12,523 nucleotides of DNA from Candidatus Dormiibacterota bacterium (GTDB taxonomy: Bacteria > Chloroflexota > Dormibacteria > Dormibacterales > Dormibacteraceae): the NCBI GenBank assembly GCA_955652585.1, contig CATPBF010000066.1, positions 1-12,523 of the forward strand. Reading direction: 5' to 3'. Positions 1-5,759 of the stretch are shown one piece after another. Made by a program: the position numbers and the translations under genes. Within the stretch, counting starts at the first letter, position 1. Each line of letters begins with the position of its first letter. The notes under the pieces were generated by a model. It saw only the letters and a program-made list of their open reading frames with translations. It was not told the origin of the DNA and did not search any database.

Positions 1-736
1 GCCCGACCCCGATCAAGAGGGCCGAGCTCTGGCCCGAAGGTGCGTTGACAGCGAACCCGGTGAGCGTGGTGCTCGAGCTCGTGGTGGCGGTGAGGGTCTG
101 GGCCTGGGTCAAAGACAGCGTCCAGACCGCAGTCTTCCGATCCTGCGTGAACAGCGCATCCGGTGCTGACGCGATCTCGTGCGGAACTGTCAGTGAGAAC
201 GTGATCCTGATGATCGAGGACAGCTGGTCAGCGCCAATCGATGCCTGCCCAGGAGATGGGGACGCGGGTGGTTGCGCCTGGGTCTTGAAGGTGTAGGTAT
301 CGCTCTGTCCGGATGTAGTGTGAGTGGCGGAGACGAACAGCCCTCCGGTATTGCCCACGTCGATGGTGGAACCGGCTCCCGACGCAGCGTTCGGGTTGAG
401 CTTGGTGGGCTCGGTCATGAACGCGAACGCGTCTTTTTCCGTCTTGAAGGGGATCGTCAGCAGGACCCCAGTCTGGTCGCCTTCGCTGACCTTGACGATC
501 TTGGCTCCGGGGTATTTTGCCGCCGCTTCGGCGTTGGCCTTGGCGATGTCGGCATCGCTGAATCCGGACACCGACAGACCCTGACCCCCCGCCAGGAGCG
601 ACGTGGGGAGGAGAAACTTCAGGCCGACCCCGACCGTGCCGTCGGCATTGAAGGTGGCGCCGACGTCGTAGCCACAGCCGGCGGCCGCGATCAGCATGGC
701 CCCGATCAGCAAAGCCCTGGCGACAGTTCTAGACAC
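1..736 (-). CDS. LppM-like lipoprotein, C-terminus cut by window edge
   Basis: About 245 residues are visible, open to the left edge. From the GTG at 736 the protein starts with a short basic stretch, a hydrophobic segment and a lipobox-like AAAGC with the acylated Cys at residue 21, so it should be exported and lipid-anchored. Just after it comes YDVGATFNADGTVGVGLKF, resembling the mature N-terminus of LppM/DUF3153 lipoproteins. Later ITFSLTVPHEI and AVWTLSLTQAQTLTATTS follow the LppM-domain pattern of a beta strand ending in Trp-Thr. The last visible residues turn hydrophobic and may begin the C-terminal membrane helix seen in that family. LppM of mycobacteria is linked to envelope and lipoglycan interaction; a role here is unknown. 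An ATG at 697 (residue 14) would remove most of the signal peptide, so the GTG is preferred although its RBS is weak. It lies 76 nt after a regulator on the same strand. Confidence 0.62.
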   Translation of the reverse strand, partial: MSRTVARALLIGAMLIAAAGCGYDVGATFNADGTVGVGLKFLLPTSLLAGGQGLSVSGFSDADIAKANAEAAAKYPGAKIVKVSEGDQTGVLLTIPFKTEKDAFAFMTEPTKLNPNAASGAGSTIDVGNTGGLFVSATHTTSGQSDTYTFKTQAQPPASPSPGQASIGADQLSSIIRITFSLTVPHEIASAPDALFTQDRKTAVWTLSLTQAQTLTATTSSSTTLTGFAVNAPSGQSSALLIGVG

Positions 737-752
737 GGGCTCAGGTGTAGCA

Positions 753-811
753 CGAACTTCAGGAATTGCAGCCGAGTTATGGTCGTTGACCCGATCTCGT
801 GGTGAAGTTCG
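753..811. repeat. 9-bp inverted repeat in the gap before the lipoprotein
   Basis: CGAACTTCA at 753-761 is matched by its exact reverse complement TGAAGTTCG at 803-811, with 41 nt between. It fills most of the gap between the second regulator's stop codon (813) and the lipoprotein start (736). It could be an operator or a weak RNA fold. No T-run follows, so it is not a typical terminator, and a 9-bp repeat at this spacing can arise by chance. Confidence 0.25.
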
Positions 812-812
812 G

Positions 813-1562
813 CTAGTGGACGGAAGGCTTTGGCTCCTGAACCACCAGGCGGTAACCCTTGCCCTTCTCGTTCACGACCTCGCACACACCGTTGAAGGGC
901 AAGAGCTTTTGGCGAACACGTGTCACATAGGTGCGGAACTGTTCGATCGAAGCGTCCGGGCCCCATGCCGGCAGAGCCACCTCCTCGGCGGCAAAGAACT
1001 GATTTGGATTGGTCAGGAAGAAAGACAGAAGCTGCCACTCGCGCTTGGTCAGCGAGGCGCTCGCCTCGCCGTTATGGACGGTTCGCTGCTTGGCGTCGAA
1101 GATGAGGCCCCCCAACTCGATTTTGGTTGCGATTGAAACTACCGAGGCGAGGTCAGGTCCGCGCAGCGACGACTTGATCGCACCGATCAGGGCATCCGGG
1201 ACGAAAGGTTTCGGCAGGACCTGGCCTGCACCTGCCTCAAAGGTCTCGAGTGTGTTGCCGGCTTCGCTCGACGACTCGTCCATCAAGATGAAAGCGCATC
1301 GAGCAACGGTCCGAAGGTCGCCCAACTGCTTGGGAGTGACGCGCGAGTCTGCGCTCATACCAAGGATGACCAGGTCGAACTTCCTCGGCCTTTCGAGCTG
1401 ACGCCTGGCGGCATCGAAGTCGGCGACGCTCTCGAACTCGCCTCCCGCCAGCTCCGCCACGTGCGAGATGACTGAACGGTAACCGGCATTGGCGTCGACG
1501 ACCAGGATGCGGGGCAGCTTAGCTCGCAGCCGAGATCGAGATTGGGTTTTGCTCTTTCCGAT
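813..1562 (-). CDS. OmpR/PhoB-type response regulator with degenerate receiver, unusual start
   Basis: A receiver domain (about residues 17-135) is joined to a C-terminal winged-helix DNA-binding domain (about 150-245), the OmpR/PhoB layout. The first strand and acidic pocket read RILVVDANAG, with Asp23 kept but its usual acidic partner replaced by Ala24. The phosphoacceptor position in FDLVILGMSAD is Gly68 instead of Asp. The usual Thr/Ser after strand 4 is replaced (FILMDES), while the Lys of LPKPF is kept. Phosphorylation control is therefore unlikely. The wing region VVNEKGKGYRL is typical. The first ATG/GTG/TTG in frame is GTG 1460, which removes the first strand and has no ribosome site. 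The frame stays open upstream to a TAG at 1628, and the best ribosome site precedes an ATC at 1562, used here as the provisional start (249 aa). CTG 1529 is another possibility. The preceding gene is a related regulator on the same strand. Confidence 0.8.
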   Translation of the reverse strand: MGKSKTQSRSRLRAKLPRILVVDANAGYRSVISHVAELAGGEFESVADFDAARRQLERPRKFDLVILGMSADSRVTPKQLGDLRTVARCAFILMDESSSEAGNTLETFEAGAGQVLPKPFVPDALIGAIKSSLRGPDLASVVSIATKIELGGLIFDAKQRTVHNGEASASLTKREWQLLSFFLTNPNQFFAAEEVALPAWGPDASIEQFRTYVTRVRQKLLPFNGVCEVVNEKGKGYRLVVQEPKPSVH

Positions 1563-1566
1563 GGCG

Positions 1567-1576
1567 CCCTTCCTCT
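1567..1576 (-). promoter_or_regulatory. Strong Shine-Dalgarno upstream of a non-AUG start
   Basis: On the minus strand AGAGGAAGGG lies here. Its AGGA core is 8 nt before an ATC codon at 1562, in frame with the degenerate-receiver regulator. No ATG, GTG or TTG in that frame lies at a workable distance. This is the reason for placing the start at ATC rather than at GTG 1460. An ATC start is rare, so an ATG lost by mutation or a base-call error is also possible. Confidence 0.5.
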
Positions 1577-1593
1577 GCCGGCTGACGGCCGGC
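1577..1593 (-). other. GC hairpin abutting the ribosome-binding site
   Basis: GCCGGC is repeated as its own reverse complement around a 5-nt loop, giving a 6-bp all-GC stem. It ends one base from the Shine-Dalgarno of the downstream regulator and lies in the 63-nt gap after the first regulator. It could tune translation or coupling. No T-run follows, so it is not a terminator. Confidence 0.3.
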
Positions 1594-1625
1594 GCTGCAA
1601 TTATTGCCGTTGTGGCCGCAGATCG

Positions 1626-2246
1626 CTATTTGTTTCCGCGGAACTCAAGCGAGTAGCCGCGCCCGGGCCGGTTGACGACATCACAGGGGATCTTCAGCGC
1701 CGCGATGACCTTGCGCACGCGCCGCACGTAATTGCGGACCTCTTCTGGGAAGAGGTTAGGCTCGGCCCAGGCTTCGCCGAGGATCTCCGCGACAGTAAAG
1801 AACCGGTATGGATGGTCGAGCAGGAACTTGAGGAGCTGAAACTCTCGGACGGTGAGGGCGGCCTCTCTGCCCTGGTAGCGGATCATGCGACCTTCGGGAT
1901 CCAGCCACAGGCCGCCAAGCTCGCGCAAGCGTTGGTTCCAGAGCTGCAGCCGTTTCTGATAGCCCTCCATCTGGCCCGCGATCAACTGGAAGTCGTGGTC
2001 CGCTGCCCTCCGCGCGACCGGTTGCAGCTTGGCCAGGTCAAGCCGGATCCGATCGAGGACTCCCCGCTTGAATTCGAGCAGGTCGCCGTAGATGCTCATC
2101 CAATGGCGAGCATCTTCCCAATCGGTGGTTTCAATATGCTCACCCTCGAGCGGCGTCGAAGCATCGTCGGTCAACGGCGGCGCACGTCGAGGAAATGTGT
2201 CATCCAGATGAGCCGCTGTCTGCAAAATTCCGGTCTTTGGCCGCAT
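1626..2246 (-). CDS. Winged-helix transcriptional regulator lacking a receiver domain
   Basis: This is a 206-residue protein whose C-terminal part (about 112-203) is an OmpR/PhoB-type winged helix. Visible parts are the recognition-region pattern EEVRNYVRRVRKV, the preceding LTVREFQLLKFLLDHPYRFF and the wing VVNRPGRGYSLEF. The N-terminal half has no receiver signature. Residues 1-40 look disordered, and about 44-110 are rich in Leu, Arg, Glu and Gln and are probably helical, perhaps for dimerisation. The DNA-binding half is clearly paralogous to that of the next gene downstream (shared REWQLL/REFQLL, YV-RVR and VVN-GKGY/GRGY). ATG 2246 is chosen because the frame upstream runs into the DUF1989 gene. 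It has no strong ribosome site but sits in a local AT-rich patch at about 2232-2258. The stop TAG is in frame with the next regulator. A job in controlling the flanking catabolic genes is inferred from position only. Confidence 0.8.
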   Translation of the reverse strand: MRPKTGILQTAAHLDDTFPRRAPPLTDDASTPLEGEHIETTDWEDARHWMSIYGDLLEFKRGVLDRIRLDLAKLQPVARRAADHDFQLIAGQMEGYQKRLQLWNQRLRELGGLWLDPEGRMIRYQGREAALTVREFQLLKFLLDHPYRFFTVAEILGEAWAEPNLFPEEVRNYVRRVRKVIAALKIPCDVVNRPGRGYSLEFRGNK

Positions 2247-2316
2247 TACAAATTTTGCGCAGCGGTTCCTGAAGGACAGCTGCCGTACGGCATCGGCCGC
2301 CAAGTCCGGCTGGGCG

Positions 2317-3135
2317 CTATGTGCCCGGGCCGTATACGGACTTGACCCGCACGGGCTGGGGCTGGGTCCATCCTTGGAGCAGCCCCTCATCCAGGTCGTA
2401 GACCTCGACGCCGAGCGGCCTGCAGTTCGCGACCGGGTCCGACTGGTCAGAGCCCCAACCCCATTCGGAGAGGTCACCGCTGGGGCAGGTCGAGATCGCG
2501 CACAGCAGGTCGATCTCAGCGAAGAACTCGAAGAAGTCGCCCTTCTTGGCCGGGCTGGGCTCCATGAAGTAGATCTCGTGAACAGGGTCGAGGCCGGTGA
2601 CCTGGAACACGTTCAGGACGTCGTGCACGTCCAGCTCGGTCAGATGGTATGGGGCGATCGCCCGCGACAGGTTGGTGTGGCAGGTGACGTCGTAATCGCG
2701 GTCGTCGAGCAGCTTGTAGAGGTAGGGGTCACAGCGACTGCCGAGCAAGTCATGGCACCGGCCGCCGTTCGCGGTCGGTTCGGTGGGCAGGGTGTCGTTG
2801 GTGATCGTGACCATCGGTCGCAAGTAAGGGAGGCAGGACCACAGCCGGTCGAAGGTCGTTACGTGGGCGCCTTGCAACTGGCGCGTGCGTGCGGCCCAAA
2901 ACCGCTCGCGTGGGTTCTGCAGGTTCCAGAGGTTGAGGTCGCAGACCTGCGGCCCCTCGACGGCGACGATGCGAACGACGCTGCCGGCATGCACGGGCCA
3001 TGCATATCCGCTTCGGATCGGCACTATGTGGTCGTGCACGAGGCGCCTGCGATCTGCCGCACCCGCGATGCGTCTGTAGAGGTCACGGTCGAAATCGAGC
3101 CTTCCGGGCGTATCAGGGTCGCGATACAACCTCAT
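2317..3135 (-). CDS. DUF1989 / urea carboxylase-associated family protein
   Basis: This 272-residue protein matches the DUF1989 pattern throughout. It has an N-terminal barrel-like part (IVPIRSGYAWPVHAGSVVRI, about 37-56, then GPQVCDLNLWN), a middle CHDLLGSRC (127-135), Cys152 in VTCHTNLSRAI, DVLNVFQV, and a C-terminal KKGDFFEFFAEIDLLCAIS followed by TCP (217-218). The conserved Cys/His/Asp residues are candidate metal or catalytic ligands. Some family members, the CgdAB subunits next to urea/guanidine carboxylases, act as carboxyguanidine deiminase. Others have no known reaction, so an amidohydrolase or deiminase role here is inference. The ATG at 3135 starts the recognisable protein 29 nt after the dadA-like stop codon. 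A longer reading up to 3360 would overlap that gene in another frame and is not supported. The two genes look co-transcribed. Confidence 0.85.
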   Translation of the reverse strand: MRLYRDPDTPGRLDFDRDLYRRIAGAADRRRLVHDHIVPIRSGYAWPVHAGSVVRIVAVEGPQVCDLNLWNLQNPRERFWAARTRQLQGAHVTTFDRLWSCLPYLRPMVTITNDTLPTEPTANGGRCHDLLGSRCDPYLYKLLDDRDYDVTCHTNLSRAIAPYHLTELDVHDVLNVFQVTGLDPVHEIYFMEPSPAKKGDFFEFFAEIDLLCAISTCPSGDLSEWGWGSDQSDPVANCRPLGVEVYDLDEGLLQGWTQPQPVRVKSVYGPGT

Positions 3136-3164
3136 CGCTGGGCCATCATTTTGCCCGACCCGGC

Positions 3165-4424
3165 TCAGGGGCGGGACGTCAGCGTCATGCCTTCGACGGG
3201 GATCTCCGTTTTCCTGCCGTCGATCAAATCGGCCACGATGCGGCTGGTGCCGCACGCCATGGTGAAGCCCATGTGCCCGTGGCCGCTGTTGATGTAGAGA
3301 TTGTCGTACCCGGCGGTCCCCAGGATGGGTGGTCCGTCCGGAGTCATCGGCCGGTTGCACGCCCGATAGGTGCCGCGGTCGTAGTGGGCGGCCTGCGGCA
3401 TCAGACTGTCGGCCAACTTCCGGATGATGCGGAAGTCACGATCGCGGTACGTGGTTTCGTACCCGGTGAATTCGGCGCTCGAGGTCATCCGCAGCTGGTC
3501 GCCCATGCGGCACCAGGCCACGAGCAGCTCCTCGTCCACGGCGCCGACGCGGGGCACAGCACCGCCACCGTCCTTCACCGGGAACGTCGCGCTGTAGCCC
3601 TTGGCCGGCGCAATCGGAAGCTTGACGCCGACCGTCCCCGCGATTTGCGGGCTGTGCACCCCCGCGCTGAGCACGAAGACGTCGCCGCCGATTGTTTCGC
3701 CGGTCTCAGTCTCGAGCGCCTCGATGCGGCCGCCCTTCGCGATCAACCTCTTGACGCCCGTCCCCAGCACGAACTCCGAACCCATCCGCTCGCAGACCGC
3801 CTGCAAGCCGCGGGTGAACTTCACGCTGTCGCCGCTGGAATCGGTCGGGCCGTAGATCGCGCCGGCCAGCTTGTGTTTAACGGGTGCGAGGGCGGGCTCG
3901 ATCCGGGCCACGCCGTCGGGGTCGAGGATCTCTTGTGGCTGGCCATGATCGCGTATCAGTTTCCACTTCGCCACGCCGGCTTCGAACCGCTTCGGATCGC
4001 GGTACAGGTAGAGCAGACCCGCGTGGATGTCGTCGTAGTCGATCTTCTCGGTCTCAGCAATCTCGTTCAGCTTGCGCTGGCTGTACTGGGCGAGGCGCAG
4101 CTTGACAAGCGTGTTCTTCCTCGCTCGGTCGGCGTTGCACTCGCGGAGGAACTTGATCCCCCAGGCCGCCATCGCCGGGGCCTTGAAAGGGTTGATACGG
4201 AGGGCAGTGTCCTCGACGGTGAGTGATCTGAGCAGCTCTATGGGCGCCGTCGGCGACGCCCACCCGAACGAGTGGGTCGGGGCGATCAGGCCGGCGTTGC
4301 CGGCGCTTGCCACAGTGGCAACTTCAGACTCGCGCTCGACCACAGTGACCTGATGCCCGCTTTTGGCCAGGTAGTAAGCCGTGGTCACACCGACGACACC
4401 GGCTCCGATGACGACAGCTTTCAT
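3165..4424 (-). CDS. DadA-type FAD-dependent D-amino acid dehydrogenase / amine oxidoreductase
   Basis: This is a 419-residue flavoprotein, close to the length of E. coli DadA. The N-terminal Rossmann motif VVIGAGVVGVTTAYYLAKSG (GxGxxG at residues 7-12) is followed by the strand-2 Glu in VVERE and by ATVASAGNAGLIAP, the DadA-like FAD/active-site segment. The C-terminal RPMTPDGPPILG (about 358-369) and NSGHGHMGFTMACGTSRIVADLI are typical of the DAO/DadA family. The reaction would be oxidative deamination of an amino acid or amine to the 2-oxo compound with electrons passed on. The substrate cannot be told: D-amino acids, glycine-like or N-methyl amino acids are all possible. ATG 4424 matches the family N-terminus. 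An in-frame ATG at 4451 adds nine unconserved residues. Neither start has a clear ribosome site, so a very short leader or leaderless message is possible. It heads a minus-strand block with DUF1989 next and is divergent from the VOC gene. Confidence 0.88.
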   Translation of the reverse strand: MKAVVIGAGVVGVTTAYYLAKSGHQVTVVERESEVATVASAGNAGLIAPTHSFGWASPTAPIELLRSLTVEDTALRINPFKAPAMAAWGIKFLRECNADRARKNTLVKLRLAQYSQRKLNEIAETEKIDYDDIHAGLLYLYRDPKRFEAGVAKWKLIRDHGQPQEILDPDGVARIEPALAPVKHKLAGAIYGPTDSSGDSVKFTRGLQAVCERMGSEFVLGTGVKRLIAKGGRIEALETETGETIGGDVFVLSAGVHSPQIAGTVGVKLPIAPAKGYSATFPVKDGGGAVPRVGAVDEELLVAWCRMGDQLRMTSSAEFTGYETTYRDRDFRIIRKLADSLMPQAAHYDRGTYRACNRPMTPDGPPILGTAGYDNLYINSGHGHMGFTMACGTSRIVADLIDGRKTEIPVEGMTLTSRP

Positions 4425-4471
4425 AGAACTAACATCACTACGGCCACACATTAAGTAAGGAAGAGGGACGG
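4425..4471. promoter_or_regulatory. Compact divergent promoter region between dadA-like and VOC genes
   Basis: Only 47 nt separate two divergent starts, and the stretch is more AT-rich than its surroundings, so promoters for both directions must lie in it or overlap the gene ends. On the plus strand AAGGAAGAGGGA (4457-4468) is a good ribosome site for the VOC gene. For the minus strand a weak TTACTT / GATGTT pair with 16-nt spacing can be drawn, which would give an almost leaderless dadA-like message. The box assignments are tentative. Confidence 0.4.
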
Positions 4472-5182
4472 ATGCCGGACTTCACTCAGTCCCCAAGGAA
4501 TCTAGACCCGCCCACCGTGGTCGACCACATCTTGCTGCCGGTGGCCGACCTCGAAGAAGGCGCGCGCACACTGCGCGAGCGACACGGCCTGCAGGCGATT
4601 CCCGGCGGACGCCATCCGAAGGTCGGCACGGCCAACATGATCGTGCCCCTCGGGCGCCAGTATCTGGAGCTGATCGCGATCGCCGACCCGCAGGAGGCGG
4701 CGGCGAGTCGCCTCGGCAGGCGCATCATCCCGGCGCTGGATGACGGCCGGATGTTCGTCGCCTGGGCGCTGAGGACGCGCAATCTGGACGCAATGCGGGG
4801 CAAGCTGCTCGCGGCAGGCTGGAACCTGGCGCCCATCGTCGAGGGCTCGCGCCGCCGTCCGGACGGACAGGTCCTGCACTGGCGGACGCAGGACGTAGAA
4901 GCCGGCGCCGAGCCGATCGCCCTCCCGTTTGTGATCGAGTGGGACGTGCCCGACGGTCTTCACCCAGGTGAGGCCGCGGCTCCGCACCCGAGTGGAGCAA
5001 CCGCCCTGCGTCGCGTGGTGGTCGGCGCGCGCGATCCGGCACATGTTCACGACCAGCTGCGATTGCTGCTGGGCGATTCCGATCTTTACGAGGTACGCGC
5101 GGCCGCCTCGGACGGCATCGAGGAGCTCGTGCTCGATTCTCCGCACGGAGAGCTGGTCGTCCGCGCGCCGGACGTCCACTAA
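4472..5182 (+). CDS. VOC-superfamily protein, Glyoxalase_3-like
   Basis: This 236-residue protein opens its domain with VVDHILLPVADLEEGARTL (about 16-34), the beta-alpha start of a vicinal-oxygen-chelate module, followed by GGRHPKVGTANMIVPLG and QYLELIAIADP. That is the arrangement of Glyoxalase_3-like (PF13468-type) proteins. His19 and the Glu of QYLELI are in positions often used for metal binding in this superfamily. A second half (about 160-236, LRRVVVGARDPAHV onwards) looks like the partner module. The reaction is unknown: members isomerise, cleave or detoxify small oxo-compounds and many are uncharacterised. The start ATG has a strong ribosome site at 4457-4468. It is first in a plus-strand block, with the EutQ-like cupin beginning 46 nt after its stop. 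Confidence 0.75.
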   Translation: MPDFTQSPRNLDPPTVVDHILLPVADLEEGARTLRERHGLQAIPGGRHPKVGTANMIVPLGRQYLELIAIADPQEAAASRLGRRIIPALDDGRMFVAWALRTRNLDAMRGKLLAAGWNLAPIVEGSRRRPDGQVLHWRTQDVEAGAEPIALPFVIEWDVPDGLHPGEAAAPHPSGATALRRVVVGARDPAHVHDQLRLLLGDSDLYEVRAAASDGIEELVLDSPHGELVVRAPDVH

Positions 5183-5216
5183 CTCTGGCTGCGCTTGGCC
5201 CCTAAGGACGATATGT

Positions 5217-5223
5217 GAGGAGG
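5217..5223 (+). promoter_or_regulatory. Shine-Dalgarno that fixes a TTG start
   Basis: GAGGAGG lies here with 5 nt to the TTG at 5229. No ATG or GTG in that frame lies nearby upstream, and an ATG at 5224 in another frame opens only a few codons. This supports TTG as the start of the EutQ-like cupin. Confidence 0.7.
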
Positions 5224-5228
5224 ATGCG

Positions 5229-5618
5229 TTGGCTGTACAGACAAAGGTGAAGCTCCTGACCGACCGTGATGTCCCCTTCGACGAGCTCGTCCCCGGCCTC
5301 GAGCTGGCTCGGGCGATCACGAGTGCCGGCTCGACGCAGCTGGGCGGGGGCTACATGCGGTTCGTGCAGGATGCCGAACTTGCCGATTGGACGCTCACCT
5401 ACGACGAGGTGCTCTTCGTCCAGACTGGCGAGCTGACGGTGATGAACGACGGCAAGAGTACCGTGGCGCGGTCTGGCGAGGCGATCCTCATTCCGAAAGG
5501 TGCCAAGGTCACGTACAGGGGTCGGGCCGGCACGGTGAGCTTCTTCGTCCTGTGGCCCTTCGACTGGAACAAGAAGGTTGACAGGCCAACGAAGGGTGCC
5601 GATACTGGCCGTGCCTGA
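5229..5618 (+). CDS. EutQ-like cupin domain protein
   Basis: This 129-residue protein is essentially one cupin domain like the C-terminal half of ethanolamine-utilisation protein EutQ. The signature MRFVQDAELADWTLTYDE (43-60) is followed by a GEL turn (67-69), an IPKG element (88-91) and WPFDW near the end, all of which have counterparts in EutQ. Salmonella EutQ is about 229 residues, so the N-terminal half is absent. EutQ has been linked to acetate-kinase activity and the ethanolamine microcompartment, but no other eut gene is visible here. This is more likely an accessory small-molecule-binding cupin. The start is TTG 5229, decided by the ribosome site 5 nt upstream. It follows the VOC gene closely and precedes the binding-protein gene by 141 nt, so these three may form one transcript. 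Confidence 0.8.
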   Translation: MAVQTKVKLLTDRDVPFDELVPGLELARAITSAGSTQLGGGYMRFVQDAELADWTLTYDEVLFVQTGELTVMNDGKSTVARSGEAILIPKGAKVTYRGRAGTVSFFVLWPFDWNKKVDRPTKGADTGRA

Positions 5619-5652
5619 CGATGGAGTAGGTCGTCTGCCGTCGGCGCACTCT

Positions 5653-5664
5653 CGCCCCGGGGCG
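5653..5664. repeat. 12-bp GC palindrome in the leader of the binding-protein gene
   Basis: CGCCCCGGGGCG is a perfect 12-bp palindrome inside the 141-nt gap between the EutQ-like and LivK-like genes. No T-run follows, so it is not a clear terminator. In GC-rich DNA this may be chance. Confidence 0.25.
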
Positions 5665-5681
5665 CCGGGAAGAGGGCGGCA

Positions 5682-5730
5682 GGCAAGGCTTGCGGGCGGA
5701 TCGGCGTCGGCTGGTCCGCGGCAAGGCTTG
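5682..5730. promoter_or_regulatory. Two copies of a CAAG-N-CTTG palindrome upstream of livK-like gene
   Basis: GGCAAGGCTTG occurs twice, at 5682-5692 and 5720-5730. Each holds the hyphenated palindrome CAAG-G-CTTG, and the first extends to GCAAG-G-CTTGC. The centres are 38 bp apart and the second ends 29 nt before the ATG of the substrate-binding protein. Paired palindromes in this position look like a regulator-binding site. I did not find the 9-mer elsewhere by eye. The regulator is unknown. Confidence 0.4.
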
Positions 5731-5743
5731 GGAAGGTACCGGT

Positions 5744-5751
5744 GGGAGGGG
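5744..5751 (+). promoter_or_regulatory. Ribosome-binding site deciding the LivK-like start
   Basis: GGGAGGGG lies 8 nt before the ATG at 5760. An in-frame GTG at 5742 overlaps this purine run and would have no ribosome site of its own, so the ATG is preferred. It also gives a normal-length signal peptide. Confidence 0.65.
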
Positions 5752-5759
5752 CACAGCCG

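Noticed and set aside
272..805. Plus-strand open frame of 177 codons
   Set aside because: It opposes the lipoprotein, which has a lipobox and LppM-like motifs; no domain is seen on the plus strand.
1542..2345. Plus-strand open frame of 267 codons opposite the first regulator
   Set aside because: Composition is that of a reverse-complement shadow, and the opposite strand carries a clear winged-helix domain.
2247..2477. N-terminal extension of the receiver-less regulator
   Set aside because: It overlaps the end of DUF1989 in another frame with a Ser/Arg-rich translation; ATG 2246 lies outside the neighbour.
3136..3360. N-terminal extension of the DUF1989 gene
   Set aside because: It overlaps the dadA-like coding end in another frame and has a low-complexity Arg/His-rich translation; the family similarity begins after ATG 3135.
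3000..4226. Long open frame on the plus strand, opposite the dadA-like and DUF1989 genes
   Set aside because: No recognisable domain; it runs antisense to two well-supported enzymes and across their boundary, as expected of a high-GC shadow frame.
4502..5320. Minus-strand open frame of 272 codons opposite the VOC gene
   Set aside because: The plus strand has a VOC domain and ribosome sites; the minus frame crosses into the next gene with no recognisable motif.
5653..5664. Terminator between the EutQ-like and livK-like genes
   Set aside because: The palindrome has no following T-run, so read-through between the genes is equally likely.
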